Shown: piece by piece, positions 23,462 through 35,815 of the stretch | Layout: each line of letters opens with the position of its first letter | How positions within the stretch are numbered: the first letter of the stretch is position 1 | Assembly: GCF_030272615.1 (NCBI RefSeq) | Contig: NC_081415.1 | Location: 107,944,406-108,008,405, forward strand | Direction: 5' to 3' | DNA: 64,000 bases | Source of the DNA: Cryptomeria japonica | Lineage: Eukaryota; Streptophyta; Pinopsida; Cupressales; Cupressaceae | Position numbers and translations under genes: made by a program | The notes under the pieces: model-generated | Seen by the model: the letters and a program-made list of their open reading frames with translations, nothing else | Databases searched by the model: none | What the model was told of the DNA's origin: nothing

Positions 23462-26400
23462 ATGGCATCTTCTTCTGTACCTGAATTCATAGCAAAACCT
23501 ACTATAGTCAAAGTAATCAAATACCCTAGGCCCGTATTTCAGTTAGTTCTTGAAATTGCTAAGAAGGATGATAATGTTGGTGCATTCTCTCAAATTCCCA
23601 AAGGAGTAGTTTTTGCAGAAGACCCTAGAATGTACGTTCATTGCCACATAGAAGAATTTGGTAATGAAGAAATTAAGAACATGTATAAGATTGTAATTTT
23701 TGATGATTCTGGTAATGTGAAACCTGAACACAAAATAGTTGAAACCCTAGGATTCACTTAAATTATCAGCATTTCGGATTTCCCTAAGGAAGTGATAAGG
23801 ATAGTTCTAAGCAGGGTACATGGTGCATTCTTCTAGTTAGATTCGGTTCACAAAATTACTAAAGAGGCAATAAAAGCTGTAATAGGGTTACCCTCCACCG
23901 GTAACAGACCTGATAAGACAAATAAGGTCTCAAATGACCTAGTGATGAACCTAATAGGTGCAATGTCCGATAAAAGGTCTTTAAGAGTAAATGATGTGAC
24001 TGACATCAATGTCAGATTCATTAGCATGATTCTAGGCTACAAAACAACACATGGAAACAAGTTAAATTTAATTTCTAGTTTATGCATAAAGAGTGCTTAT
24101 GATATGATCAAGGATAATGCAAAAATAGATGTGTGTGAATGGTTGAAGGATGAACTGATTGATAATCTTGGAAAGATCAAGAAAGACAAAAAGGGGACAT
24201 TTAGATTTGGAAACCTACTTGTCTGTTTAATGCTGCACATAACAAAATAGGTGCCCGGTATTGGCAACAAGAATCTTGGTTTTGATATACCGGTAGGCAA
24301 ATAACTGTCCGATTTATAGCACAACATGGGTGAAAACGGAGAAAAGAATATAAACAAGTACTTTCAAGCATTAAAGGCTCAGATGAATACTAGAGTTAGA
24401 TTATCACAAGAAATTGTAAATAGCTATAAGGATGAAATATGCTTTGTTATTAAGAAGGATGAGATTTGGATGGAGGTAGTTATCTCAAGAACAATTTGGG
24501 TTACTGAAATAGGTTATGAAGCTGATGACAACCTAATTGAAACATATGCAAAAGCCCTTCTGGAAGCACCCAAGGAACCTAAGGAAGAGGTATTTGGTAG
24601 CATTGTGACCATTGAAAAACAAATTCAATCTAAGAAAAAAGTTAAAAAGGTTGAAGCAACAGTAAGAAGAGGATCCCGACAAGCAAAAGCTATAAAGGAA
24701 GATGTACTCAAGAGAACCGGTATCACTAAAGATGAGTTAGAAGCACTACAGCCAGAAACTCACCTTTCACTGGTAGCAACTTCTTCAGAGAGTGATATGC
24801 CAACTGCATTCAAAAGAGTTATGAGGAAAAGAGAACCTTCACCGATATCTACACCTTCGCCTAGAAGAACTAGACAAAAACAACAAGTAGTAAGGCCCCC
24901 AACTAAGAAGATAACTCCAAAAAAGAAAAAGTTAACACCAAAGAAAAAGACTCAACAAAATATTGCTCCAATTGACAAACTTTTAGATGAAATAACAGAG
25001 GAAGGAAAGCTTAAGAAAATCAGCAAATTATATGATACATTATCAATTGATGACAAGGAGAAAGTTGAAAATAGTGTAATTCTACACTTGGACATCTACA
25101 AGAAATTTCTAATGCAAGTTGTGGATGAATTACTGACAGAACTGTTTAAGAGACTTGAAGCTAGAAGGCAAGCTGTTGCAGAGCTTGACAAGAAAATAAA
25201 AATTGAGAAACTACTTGTTGTATATCCTGTTGACTCACCAAAGGAGATAGATGATATGATCTCAAAGGCTAACCGATCAGTATTCTCAACTACACACCAA
25301 CATATAGCACTTATGGTTGGTAGAGTAAATGAGGTTGCAGAGGAAACATCTAATGCATGGGACATATTCCTTGTTGAGAAAGAAAAGAAGGAAGAATATA
25401 GAAATCCCAAACCTATCAAAGTATATCAGAAAGATAAGGATAAAGGAAAAGGAAAGTTTGGTGGACCTCTGAGCATAAAAATAATAGATAATCTACCCCC
25501 ACCACCGATAGTTACAATTGAAGATCAACCAACCAATGAGAGTATGGATATACCACAAGAGGACACAAATCCTAACTCTAAGGTGTTATATACAGTTGAC
25601 ATTAATACATAGAAAGTTAACATTGTGGTAGATAAGGACACAACTGGAAAGACAAATATGGCTAGTGAGGCACCAGTAACAGATAACACAGAAGGTAAAC
25701 CGACAGATGATAAAGAGAAACAAGTAGAGCAACAAGCTCCATCACAGCAACAGGTTAATACAGAGTCAGTACCACCAGCAATAGTTGAGAAAGACAATCC
25801 TTTGCTTAAAGAAATGGAAACACAAACTGACCTACCAGAGGTCACCACAAGCAAGGATATTGCTCCCACCGACGGGATACAGAGTGTTGGCCCTTCAACT
25901 ACAGGATTCAAATCAACTAATGTAACAAAAGTTCTTTTGGACTCCATAAAGAAAATAAAAAATTGTAGCTCACAAGCATACAAGGCTATAGATGATAAAA
26001 TTCCAATTTTGAAAATGATATCTCCGAAATGTAATGTAGATAATAAGGATTCTTTGAGTCAACTTGACACTTTGTCTAAGTATATTACTAGCAACACTGT
26101 GACAGTTGAACAAATAAAAGAGGAAGCATTCAAGGAGATATTAGAGAAGGAAAAACACAAATTCTTTGACGAAGAAATAAAGAAGTGTACAAGGCAGTTT
26201 GACACACTTCTATTGGAATTATGTAGCACATTAAAGGAATTCAAAAATTTGTACAGAGATACTTGTAAGACTAACTTTTTGACAGTTGATATAGACAAAA
26301 AGATCAACAAGATACAGGAGGAAATAAATCAACTAGCGAACAATTTCATTAACTCATTTGATTCATTATCAGTTTTTGAGAAGAAGATAACAGGTTTTGA

Positions 26401-26686
26401 GGAAGGACTATTAAAGCTAGAAAGAGAAAAGGAAAGAATAAAAAGTAAGGCAAAGGATCTTAAATGGAGACTAAGTCCAAAACTAGACTACCTCGCCTCC
26501 TTAAGGAAAGAAATATCAGATGCTTTGGTTCAAGGATAGAAAACATCGACAGAGCAAATGCAACACCTCACCAGTACAGTTCAGAGGACAAAGGCCGCAA
26601 TTAAAGATAGCAAAAAGTTTCTTGAAAGCCTGAATCTAGTTTTGGTGGATCTTTTTCAGATTGTAACCAACCGGTTACAAGGTTGA
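23462..26686 (+). pseudogene. Element B ORF2: large protein of unknown function
   Basis: One frame of 1,074 codons runs from ATG 23462 (MASSSVPEFIAKPTIVK) to TGA 26684, broken only by in-frame stops at 23759, 23834, 24248, 24302, 24317, 25610 and 26537 and by no frameshift. In order: an N-terminal domain with IVLSRVHGAF and KITKEAIKAVIGLP; SMILGYK and VCEWLKDELIDNLGKIKKDK with FRFGNLLVCL (to 24250); YKDEICFVIKKDE (24420-24465); a Lys/Arg/Pro-rich basic linker (24650-24960); a long helical, coiled-coil-like part with two Pro/Thr/Gln-rich linkers. The same blocks occur in ORF2 of D and F. No enzyme motif, signal peptide or membrane segment is evident. I do not recognise the family. The basic linker suggests nucleic-acid binding or nuclear location, which is inference. 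Confidence 0.75.
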
Positions 26687-26866
26687 AATGGGAAACTGCA
26701 CTCTATTGACACTTTGACAACCTTTTTCATTGATGCCAAAGTGGGAGTAGTGGTATGAGAAAAATCCAATAACTTAGGGATCACCTGCTCAGGGGGAGCA
26801 CACATTTTTGGTAACAATTTTTGGACTTCAATTTTTGGATACACTTTTGAATTTTTCTCATGAGTG

Positions 26867-26956
26867 TTGCCATCAATGCTAAAGGGGGAGATTGTTGGCA
26901 AATGCACACTCCAATGAGACATTGTAGGTGATTGAAGGTTTTTCCATTGATGGCAA
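26867..26956 (+). promoter_or_regulatory. Element B PPT and flanking inverted repeat
   Basis: The PPT AAAGGGGGAG is at 26881-26890. A perfect 12-bp inverted repeat brackets it and the LTR start: TTGCCATCAATG (26867-26878) and CATTGATGGCAA (26945-26956). Confidence 0.75.
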
Positions 26957-27696
26957 CCTTACAATCCTATGACACCGGCAAGGCAATCCACCGGCACTAG
27001 CAAAGTCAGATTCTACATCGGCACACAAACCATTGACATCGGCAGTGAAAGGAAGCATACCAGCACAGAAGCTGACAGGAATTTTGTTTATAATATATTT
27101 TGTTTATTATTGTAAAAACATTGTAAGCGGACTTGGAAAATTGTAAAATGACTCATATATATAAGAGATCATTGTAGAACAATAATGTAAGCATGGAGGA
27201 ATGTAATTAGGTGAAATAAGGCAGACCTATTATGCAAATTATAGGTTAAGGATTTATGTAAGAAGTAGAGCTATAAACTAGAACTGGATCTGGCATAGTA
27301 GATGCTATTTTGAAGTAGTACAAGATATTGGATTTATAAAATCCATTTTGTAAGTCAGTGAGACTTCCCATTTTATAATTGAGCAGTGAGCTCTAGGCAC
27401 TTGACCTTCCTGCATGTGCAGGCCCCTCTTGTAGCAGTAATATTCTCTTATTGGCCAGTAAGTGAATATTGTGGGTTACAAATCCCATTGAGGTTTTTCC
27501 CACATCGAGTTTCCTTGTTAAACTATTGTGTTATGGTGTGTTTTTCATGTGGTTGCTTTTATCTCTATTTATTGCATTACTTTTTGTTTACCGGTATACA
27601 GTATTAATATGTTCTACATGTTTTAAGTCAAGAAAATCTTATTACCGGTTAGATATTGATTCACCCCCCCTCTCAGTATCTATGGGAATCCTAACA
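26893..27696 (+). repeat. Element B 3' LTR (804 bp)
   Basis: It starts TGTTGGCAAATG after the PPT, ends CCTAACA, and is followed by the TSD GTTCC (27697-27701). It has the same length as the 5' LTR, with scattered, mostly transition, differences. Confidence 0.9.
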
Positions 27697-27701
27697 GTTC
27701 C

Positions 27702-27743
27702 ATCAAGTTTAGGACTGTCCTTCCTGAAATAGTTAGTAGACAT
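27702..27743 (-). pseudogene. Element A gag start, cut off by element B
   Basis: ATG at 27743 on the minus strand begins MSTNYFRKDSPKLD, the N-terminus expected for this gag. B's TSD GTTCC (21196-21200, 27697-27701) follows, and the frame resumes at 21195. The start lies about 40 bases inside the PBS, as in C and I. Confidence 0.8.
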
Positions 27744-27784
27744 TGGATCTCCTCAAGTTGTTAAGCTCTGCAAAAGAGGACTAG

Positions 27785-27796
27785 GCTCTGATACCA
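27785..27796 (-). promoter_or_regulatory. Element A primer-binding site
   Basis: GCTCTGATACCA on the plus strand, i.e. TGGTATCAGAGC on the minus strand, two bases from the 5' LTR at 27799 and 41 bases before A's gag ATG. Confidence 0.9.
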
Positions 27797-27798
27797 AT

Positions 27799-28860
27799 TG
27801 TTAGGTCCCAAAGACAACTGAGAGGGGGGGGAGGGGGTGAATTAGTTGTCAAATAAATTCAAACCAAAAACAACTTAATCAACTTAATGCTTAATACCGG
27901 TAAACCATTCTTTTATGTCGGTAGACAGTTTTATCAGTTAATTGCAATACCAGTAAGGATTAATGCATGAAATAGAAAGAAAAAGTCATCCACAACACAT
28001 AACACCAATATTTGTACATGGAAACCCTGTAAGGAAAAAAACCATGGTGGGAAACCTTACCCACAATCAGATGATACTACTGCAGATAGTAAGTGTATAC
28101 AAATGGGGTCTGCACATGCAGAAAGGCCAAGTACCTAGAGCTCACTGCTCAAACACAAAATAGTAGTCACACTGACTACAATTGGATGGTTAAATCCAAT
28201 AAGGATGTACTGCTCAAATTAGCATCTTTCTATGCTAGATTCAGTACTAGTGTAGTTCTGATTGTCTTCACAAAAACCCTCCTTCAACCTTCAAATGATG
28301 TATGCATGTATAGCTCTTCTTATTCTCGCATATACCTTGACATAATTCTTTTTCGCATTTCACACCTGATCTTACAAATAAGATATTACATTTATATCAT
28401 AACCTAAGACCAATTTTAGTAGGTCGGCTCTAAAGGATACTACAATAAAATCAATTTATAAATAAAATAATATCTAATGTAATAATCGATTCAACATGTC
28501 GGCTTGATGCATTTATAATAATAATAAAACATCTCCATAGCGTGCCATGTTGATCTAGAAAAGATAAACCTGTTGGTGTATAACCTGGACCTATTTACCG
28601 ATAATAACAAATATGCAAACACGAATATGTTAATGAACAAATCTCCAAGACAAAGTGTCCAAATGATGTCTTCGACATAACTAGGTGTTTTCCATGCCAT
28701 TCCAAGTGTTGGTGATCATCATATCCTAGTGGTGTACTAGATACTGGTGATGGTGCATAAGTCGCTTGCCGGTGAATGTTGCTGATTCTCCAAAGTGCCA
28801 GAGTTGATAAGTGTTAGTAGGTGTTGACATCAATGACAAAACCATACCAAAATACTAACA
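27799..28860 (-). repeat. Element A 5' LTR (1,062 bp)
   Basis: It starts TGTTAGGTCCCAAAG, carries the G-rich block at about 27821-27838, and ends ACTAACA at 28860. Except for its first 30 bases it matches 15671-16704. Confidence 0.88.
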
Positions 28861-30053
28861 AAGGGGGGTGGGTGAATCACTTTTCTCACAAGTATAGAAA
28901 TTAATGAAAATTATAAGATTAATACTGAAGCACAACATAGTGAAAGATAAAGCATGAAAGCACAATACACATGACACCAATATTTTGATGTAAAAAACCT
29001 GGTAAAGGGAAAAACCACAGTGGGAAAACCTATCGACAATCAAATAGTACTTTTGTAGTAGTATTTGAAATAATTACAATGGGATTGCACTTGCAATCAA
29101 GCCAATAACCTAGAGCTCACTGCTCATCACAAAAGAGAAGTCTCACTGACATACAAAACATTGGACTACAATCCAGAGAAAGTATACTATGAAAGTAGCA
29201 TCCACCAATGCTTGATACAGTTTCGATTAAGCACAGATGCCTGCCCTACAATATTGAATCCTTGTGATCCCTTTGCTAAAAGATATAACTTTATTCACAC
29301 ATAAACCTTTCTCTCATAATGTATACATAACCATCGATCCCAAAAACCATACCCAATTACATGAATAAGTTACCTATAAATATAGATCATCAACCTTAAT
29401 GATAAGGTCAGTTAAACCCTAAACCCAAAAACTCATAATTATAAAAATTATATTACATCGTATCACTAGACCAATATTATGATTTACATTACATAGAATG
29501 GACCTCATTCAAATATCCAAATAATTATATCTGATGTAAATTTTGTTAAGATCAAAATCCAGCACGTTTCATCAATCGGTAGAAACCCTTAGTGCAATAA
29601 CACAGAAAGTCTAACCCGGTCCAAATAGGACCACCATAGCAACACACTAGGCAATCCAAAATCACCAAACACACAAGACACAATCAAGAAGCACCTTCAA
29701 CATGATAGAAACCAATTTCATAAGCCGAACCAAAATCATCTAATCAAAACATCAAATATTGCTAACTAGTAAAGTTAACTGGTACCAAGAAATATCAATC
29801 GAGATCGTAAGTGATAGTTACTAGAGCACCAAATCATGAACCAATAGAATATGGAAAGCATATGGCCATCCTAAATAAGCATCCAAAACTGATTCCAGGG
29901 ATTTGATCATACTAGATCAAAACTATAACCAAAATCAAAATAAATGCTAAGACTAACTAGGATAGGTCTAACGGGGATAACAGAACCATATCCAACTGTG
30001 ATATAGTGTTGGCATAAATGACAACACTTAACCGAATTTCGCATAAGCCAACA
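28861..30053 (-). repeat. Element C 5' LTR, main part
   Basis: It begins in the G-rich block (AAGGGGGGTGGGTGAATCAC) and matches C's 3' LTR to the end ATTTCGCATAAGCCAACA. The segment before it has been carried away to 15636-15670 by the insertion of A. It is followed by C's TSD CTTAT (30054-30058). Confidence 0.82.
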
Positions 30054-30058
30054 CTTAT

Positions 30059-30161
30059 TTATTATGCATTGTTAACCAGTGGATAAAGAATAAGTTTTTT
30101 GTTTCAATTTATGGTAGATCATTGATCCAACCCCCCCTCTTAGTGATTTCAGATTCTAACA
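30059..30161 (+). repeat. Element D 5' LTR, part 2
   Basis: It continues the LTR broken at 8486. It has CCAACCCCCCCTCTTAGTG (about 30128-30146) in the place of the usual TTCACCCCCCCTCTCAG and ends TTCTAACA at 30161. Confidence 0.75.
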
Positions 30162-30163
30162 AT

Positions 30164-30175
30164 TGGTATTAGAGC
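30164..30175 (+). promoter_or_regulatory. Element D primer-binding site (one change)
   Basis: TGGTATTAGAGC, differing from the other PBS copies by a single C-to-T change; two bases after D's LTR end. Confidence 0.85.
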
Positions 30176-30229
30176 CTAGTTCCTCTAAGGAAGCTTAACC
30201 ACTTGTGGAAGATCTAGGAGATTGATTCA

Positions 30230-31383
30230 ATGGATTTCAGTTTCCAGAGACAACTCAATGTAGCACTTGAGGATCTTGATGTAGCTAGAAGTGAAGTTTG
30301 TACCTTGAAGAAGAATCTGAATGTTGTTGATGAATTAATTAGTGAGCTAAAGGATCAAACAAGCATTTGTAGATAAAAGAGGAAGAAATTAATGGACAAG
30401 TTGAAGGAGAAAGAAGATCAGATCATGGAATACCAAGACAAAGATGATGAAGTTAAAAATCTTGAGAAAGAGAATGTTGCTTTGAAGATTGAGATGCAAT
30501 CCATTGTGATGAGACTAACTAAGGAGATTGAGGACCAGAAGAAGAATGAAGAGAATCTGGGATAATCATTGAAGGAAATAGTTGATGAATGCTTCAGGCT
30601 TACCTATGCATATGATCACTTGAAATTTGAATTAACACAATCAAGGAACAATGGTCAAGAACTTGAAAGATGTGTTGTTACCTTGAGGGATGAACTTGCT
30701 ACTACTAATGAATACAAAGACAAATTCAAAGCTAGCTCAACAAGACTTGATGAGATGTCAAAAAGTCTGAGACATGGAAAGGATATGCGAGGCCTAGGAT
30801 TTGAGAAAAGTGAATCCTCTGGATTCGGACAAGGAAATGCTAAACCTGATTAGAAGAAGAGCAATAATCCTTCAGTAAGACAACCTAATGCTCATAAATT
30901 CAATGATAGGTGTTTTACTTACAACAAATTTGGTCATATGGCAAGTCAGTGTAGAAGTAGGATGAATAATGGAATGATGAATAATAACAATATGAATAAT
31001 GTTTCTACCTTTACTGGTTAGTGTTTCATATGCAATAATTTTGGGTATAAGTCAAATGTGTTAAAGTAGAAATAAATAAATTTCAGAAAAAAAGATGATA
31101 TGCCTATGGATTGTTTGGACATATCTCTAATCAGTACAGGACAAGATAGAACTAGATGAACTTCAGACCTATGAAGAATAATACTATTTGTAGAGTATGC
31201 AACAAAACTGGTCACATTGAAAAATTTTGTAGAAGAAAAAGTAGTGCTCTGGTTGACAAGAAAAAATCAGATGAAAAGGGAAAGGAAAAAGTTGATAAGA
31301 AGATGTGGGTAACGAAGGATGAATCTAAGGCACATAATGGATTTGTACTCGAATCCAGTGCAGAATCTTCATCCGGTAACTAG
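30230..31383 (+). pseudogene. Element D ORF1: coiled coil with CCHC knuckles (gag-like)
   Basis: ATG at 30230 (MDFSFQRQLNVALEDLD), 55 bases past the PBS. Lys/Glu/Leu-rich coiled-coil sequence continues in one frame to about 30850 with stops at 30374, 30563 and 30851, followed by a knuckle CFTYNKFGHMASQC (second Cys changed to Tyr), a Met/Asn-rich linker, a decayed knuckle near 31022 and, in another frame, CRVCNKTGHIEKFC (31192-31233). The end is Lys-rich, then Ser/Glu-rich. Same architecture as B ORF1 (MENLMKQLEVALSNYD aligns at the start) and F ORF1. Confidence 0.72.
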
Positions 31384-31770
31384 GGATTTTGGCCTTAGGG
31401 GAGACAAATGAATCCAAATCTTGTAGTTCCCCTTGATGAGATCTATAGTGAATGGATTATAGATGGCAGTTGATATCTGGAACTTAGATGACTAATTTCA
31501 ACATACGGTAGCGAAACAAGGCATCCGATTGAATAGTTGAGGTACATTTATTTCAAAGTGAAATTAGGGTTTGCAAAGTTAAAAAGGAAATTGCGAGAAT
31601 CATTATTCACATTGTGAATAGTGTTTTCAAGGTGAATAACAAGGCAATCAAATTTTCTAGGTGATCAAAGAGCTAAAAGCAATCCGACAAAGTGATCTAG
31701 GGAATCCGATAGTTGGTTAAGGTATTTCTTGAAGGGAAATTTTCTGAGTCTGATTTTTTGAGATTTTAAA
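31384..31770. other. Spacer between ORF1 and ORF2 of element D
   Basis: No convincing frame. It matches in position and length the spacer of B. Confidence 0.4.
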
Positions 31771-33163
31771 ATGGCATCTGCATCTTTAATTGCTACTCCA
31801 TTGGTGGTTGAGGTTAAGGACATGTGTCATCTTGTATTTAAGAAATACCCTTCCAAGTCCATGGAAGATGACTTTATTGGATAATTTTCCTTCATTTTGC
31901 ATGGAGTCATGCATGTTGATGATGTTCGAGCTTATATTCACTACAAAATTGAAGAAACTATCTCTCAAGATATTGTGGACCTGTATACTGATAGAATCAT
32001 GGATGATATTGTCAATCCTAAGCCAAAATTCATACAACTAAAAAGAAAGGGTTTCACCCAATTTGTGAACTTTCCAACTTTTGATGAAAAGGAGTGGGTA
32101 AGATATGTGCTGAGCAGGATCCACACTAAATTTATGTGGCTATACCAACCTTACAAGATCATTGCTGATGCAATTAAGGCAAATACCTATTTGAATCAGA
32201 TCGATGAGAAGCCAAGGTTGCGGAAGGTCACGAACCCTATCATGAATACACTAACAGGTGTAGAATTTGATGGGAAATCGATGAAGATAAGCCTAATTAA
32301 AGAGGATGATGTTAAATTTGTTACAATGGTGATTGGTTACAAGGTGTATCAATCTAATAGACTGAATTGATATCCAACATTGCTATTCATGCTACTTACA
32401 AAATGTTCAAGGAAGATTGTCATTATGACCTGTGTATGTGTTGTTGGAGGAATTGTTGATAAATTTGAAGAAGATTAAATAGGATAAGAAGCATGTTTTT
32501 AAATTTGACTATTTGATTATCTATCTGGACCTCTATTTCATGAACCAAAGCCCCAAAACTAGCAAGGTACAATGGGATTATGATAGACCGGTTGCGCAAC
32601 AAATAAAGCAAGGACTTAAGACAATCAGAATGTTGCATTGTGGGCTTTCTTGAAAAATTTTCAAGATAAAATGAAACAAAGAGTGAGGATCCCCAATGAA
32701 ATTGTCAAGAAATATGAGGGGACAATCTTCTTTATGGTGAACAAGGATGAATGCTTGATGGAAGGAGTTCAATCCTAGATAGTATGGATAATGCCAATGG
32801 GGTATGAGGTTGATGAGACTACCTTGGATGAATATACACAACACTTGTTGAATTCTATGGAAGACACCAAGGAGGAGAGGTTCAGAACATGCAAAGAGAA
32901 ATCAATAGAGTTGCACTCCAAGTTATCTGAATTGGTGAGGAAGAGGAAGGTGGCAAAGATTGTTGAAGGCATTCTTGTTGAGGAAGGTCATCCATAGGAA
33001 AAACTCAAGGCTACTAGGGAAGCAAGGGATACAGTTGAAAAAGAAAATAATCAAAAGAATACACCTGCTATTGTTAAAATAAAGGTAACATGACCTTCTC
33101 CTACTCCGGTGAAGACACCTCCTGTTAAAGTTGAGCCATCCAATGTATCTGTAAAGGGGAAAG
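31771..33163 (+). pseudogene. Element D ORF2, 5' part
   Basis: ATG 31771 (MASASLIATPLVVEVK) opens a frame with a stop at about 31879. It contains DDVRAYIHYKIEET, WVRYVLSRIHTKFMWLY, LTGVEFDGKSMKISL and MVIGYKVYQS (to 32370), then, with frameshifts, LLEELLINLKKIK and DKKHVFKFDYL (about 32440-32510), YEGTIFFMVNKDECLMEGV (about 32713-32768) and MPMGYEVDETTLDEY (32791), and a basic Pro/Thr/Lys-rich stretch up to E's insertion at 33163. These blocks match those of B and F ORF2 in order. The reading continues at 48891. Confidence 0.72.
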
Positions 33164-34647
33164 TGTTGGCATTACAGTAGAAAGATAGATTGTTGGCATT
33201 TCAATAAGGATATTGAGAAGGTTGTTGAAGATTATTGATATAACTGAAGAAGGATGATAACTGTCTTAATAATATTATTTTGTCATTGATGTCAAGAGAT
33301 TGATTTTCTGATTCAATATGATGTTGCCATATCTTAAGAAGTATGTTTTGATGAGTATTAAGAAGTCGGTAAGAGACACCGAAAGAATATGATAATAAAG
33401 GGGAGTAATAAGTTATTCAATGGGCAACTATTACCGAGTTAGACAATGATGAGATTATGTTGTTTTGATTGTTTTGATATCCTACATATGTTTTTTAATA
33501 CTGTACTAAGTCACCGAGCAAAGGAACCTACTCGGTAAACCTTAAGGTTATTGATGTCGGTAGATGAAGACAGAATGTCAACCAAGTGAAGTTCAGTGTT
33601 AACCAAGTTATAGTAGAATGTATTGGATGAATACAAGCATTATTTAATGAAGGACAATGATGAGCTGGAGTTGATTAAATGATTGGTATGCCACACATGA
33701 AGTTTGTTAAGGATCTATGGCAATAGAAGATCGACAGGAAGATCTATAGCTCAGATTGAACCACAATAACCTTGTGCAAGTTCCAAGAAAGGAATACAAG
33801 TCCTGAGGCAAGGTAAAATATTTTCAGATCGAAGGATACATTGAACTTGGTCAAGTGTGAAGATCTGATGGCTAAGATTGATCATGGGAAATGTGATCAA
33901 AGGAGATTAAGCAGTGATAATTGTTTATAAATAAGGAATTGTTGATAAACAATGGATGCAGGCAATTGTAAGCACAGTGATGCTACAGTAATGTTTACTG
34001 AGCATAAAAGCTTGGAGATCTGATTGAAGATAGATTGGGAAGCCCAACAAGTCCTACAAGGGACAAGATAAGTCTTATGACAAGATTGTTTTGAACAAAT
34101 AAGAATCTTCTTTAGCATTTCAGATGAAGTTGCAGATATATTTAATTACTATTGTTTATTTTATAAGTGACAGAAATCTCTTAACTGAGTGGACTTAATA
34201 GTCTTATTTGTAAATCCTCTAACAAGGTGACATTCTAAATGAGTGTTTGAAATCCTTTTACAAGGTCACTTCTAACAAAGTACAAGATCCTAATAGATCT
34301 AAGGGAAATCCCTTAACCGGGTCACATCTAGCAATGTGTTTGTAATCTTTAACAGGATTTGCTTTTAACTGAGCATACTCTAGAAGAGTATGTTTCTTAG
34401 TGGGTCCAAAATCCCATAGTGGTTTTTCCCTATTTGGGTTTCCACGTTAAATCTGGTGTTATATGTGTTGTGATGATTATATGTTTATGAGTTTAAATGT
34501 TTTACAGTTTTAGCTATTTTCTATAGTATATGCTACCGAGGTTGAATTTGTTGGATATATTGAAGATTAAGTTTTTATGATTCACCCCCCCCTCTCATCC
34601 TATTATCTATTGACTTAGAGCTTTACTATTGGCATCTATACTTAACA
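33164..34647 (+). repeat. Element E 5' LTR (1,484 bp)
   Basis: It starts TGTTGGCATTACAG and ends ACTTAACA. It has GTCATTGATGTCAAG near 33282, AGTGGTTTTTCCC...GGGTTTCCACG at about 34420-34447 and TGATTCACCCCCCCCTCTCA at about 34579-34598. Several TCACCTTGTTAGAGG-like direct repeats lie in 34180-34380. No gene. Confidence 0.9.
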
Positions 34648-34649
34648 AT

Positions 34650-34661
34650 TGGTATCAGAGC
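34650..34661 (+). promoter_or_regulatory. Element E primer-binding site
   Basis: TGGTATCAGAGC, two bases after the LTR end; identical to that of B and I. Confidence 0.92.
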
Positions 34662-34711
34662 TTTGGACTCCAGAAGGAAAGTTTAAAGGCACTTGAGGCA
34701 AAGATCCGAAG

Positions 34712-35815
34712 ATGTATAAAAGGGATGCAGCAAAGTTGAACAAGTCAAGTGTCTCTACATGGCAGAAAAGGATGAAGCTGCACTTATCAAGAATTGGAGA
34801 ATATGCTACATATTATCTGGAAAATGATTACATTGCACTGAACACCTACCCAATGACAATGGAAGAGATAAAGGCAAAGCAAGAGCATACTCAAGCTATG
34901 ATTGAAATAACATCAACATTGACCGACTCAGAGTTTAATGATCTAGAAGGCTGTAATGATGCAAAGGCAATGTGGTCTAAGCTTATATCTATGTATGGTG
35001 GTGATGAACATGTCCAAAGAGAAAAGGTGGATAGTCTAAGAGGTCAACTTGAATCCATGAGGATGAATGAAGGAGAAAACATAACACAATACAATACAAG
35101 GTTGAAAGAGATTGTCAATCAAATTAAAGGAGCAGATGGAACTATTGAAGAAAAGGATGTAACAAGTAAGTTATTGAGAACCGTGTTACCTTATGCTATT
35201 TGAGTCTTTGTAATCAATGAATTAAGGTCTGTACCAAACATGCCAGTTTCCTTGGATGCTACTATTGGTAAGCTACATGCATTTGAGTTAAGTAATTTTG
35301 ATAACAGTGGGTCTTCGGTAAATAAAGTTGAATCTACATTTAGTTCTTTTCATCTTGGTGAATCTAATGATTATAATGATAGAACAAATAAGTACTCTGA
35401 AGCAAATCATAGTGGAGTAAGTGAAAGATTTTGTAAAAACATGGAAGAAGTACACAAATTATATGAGGAAATCAGAAAGCAAGAAGAGTTTAAAGCACTA
35501 TTGGCCAGGAGGTTACCGAGAGGCAATGGTAAGTATAAAGGGAAGTTACCTTTGAAATGTTTTAATTGTGATAAAATAGGACATATGGCTTCTAACTATC
35601 TTGACAGAGAATCTAGTGAAAAGAGAGATTACCGAGAAGACAGACAGAAAGACAATCACTACAAAGGACACCGAGACTTCAGAAGGAGAGATAGAAAGAC
35701 ATGCCTAGTTGCTGATGAGGAATCCTATGATGATAAATCTGATGAAACTAAAATAGAGGAAGTTGTTTATGTGGCTATTAAAGATGGATCAGATGAAGAA
35801 AGGTATGAGGAAAAA
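34712..35815 (+). pseudogene. Element E gag
   Basis: ATG 34712 (MYKRDAAKLNKSSVSTWQKR) is the first in-frame ATG after the PBS. The gag body has LTDSEFNDLEGCNDAKAMW, HVQREKVDSLRGQLESM and MPVSLDATIGKLHAFELSNF, interrupted by one TGA at 35201 (probably from an Arg CGA). The nucleocapsid knuckle is CFNCDKIGHMASNY (35559-35600) with the last Cys changed to Tyr, followed by an Arg/Lys/Asp-rich stretch. Gag, protease and integrase share one frame, as is usual for plant Copia elements. Confidence 0.88.

Larger units (their letters stand above)
21201..27696 (+). mobile_element. Element B: complete pol-less LTR element with ORF1 and ORF2
   Basis: 6,496 bp with two 804-bp LTRs and a perfect TSD GTTCC. 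The PBS is at 22007, ORF1 (coiled coil plus four CCHC knuckles) at 22076-23075, ORF2 (1,074 codons) at 23462-26686, and the PPT at 26881. I found no protease DSG, integrase DDE, RT FVDD or RNase H motif in any frame. It is the cleanest example of the lineage and the innermost insertion on this arm (B in A in C in D in G in Gypsy). The LTRs differ by about 6-7% over the first 290 bases by eye, so it is not very recent. Confidence 0.88.
15671..28860 (-). mobile_element. Element A: Copia LTR retrotransposon, minus strand
   Basis: A is inserted in C's 5' LTR. Its 3' LTR runs to 16704, its internal region is 16705-27798 (interrupted by B at 21201-27696), and its 5' LTR is 27799-28860. The left edge lies in a G run and lacks the first 25-30 bases expected from the 5' LTR, so the TSD is blurred (AAGGG follows at 28861). 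The order on the minus strand is gag, protease, integrase, RT, RNase H. It is the best-preserved minus-strand Copia here. Confidence 0.8.
8487..30053 (-). mobile_element. Element C: Copia LTR retrotransposon, minus strand
   Basis: It has a perfect TSD, CTTAT at 8482-8486 and 30054-30058. The 3' LTR is 8487-9691, the internal region 9692-15635, and the 5' LTR is 15636-15670 plus 28861-30053, split by element A. The coding strand is minus: gag-protease 15580-14162, integrase to RNase H 12789-10060. A solo LTR (K) lies in between. The PBS is at 15622-15633. Stops and frameshifts are scattered throughout. Confidence 0.85.

Noticed and set aside
23462-26686. ORF2 as an envelope-like gene
   Set aside because: It has no signal peptide, membrane segment or upstream pol; it is Lys/Glu-rich and helical with basic linkers.
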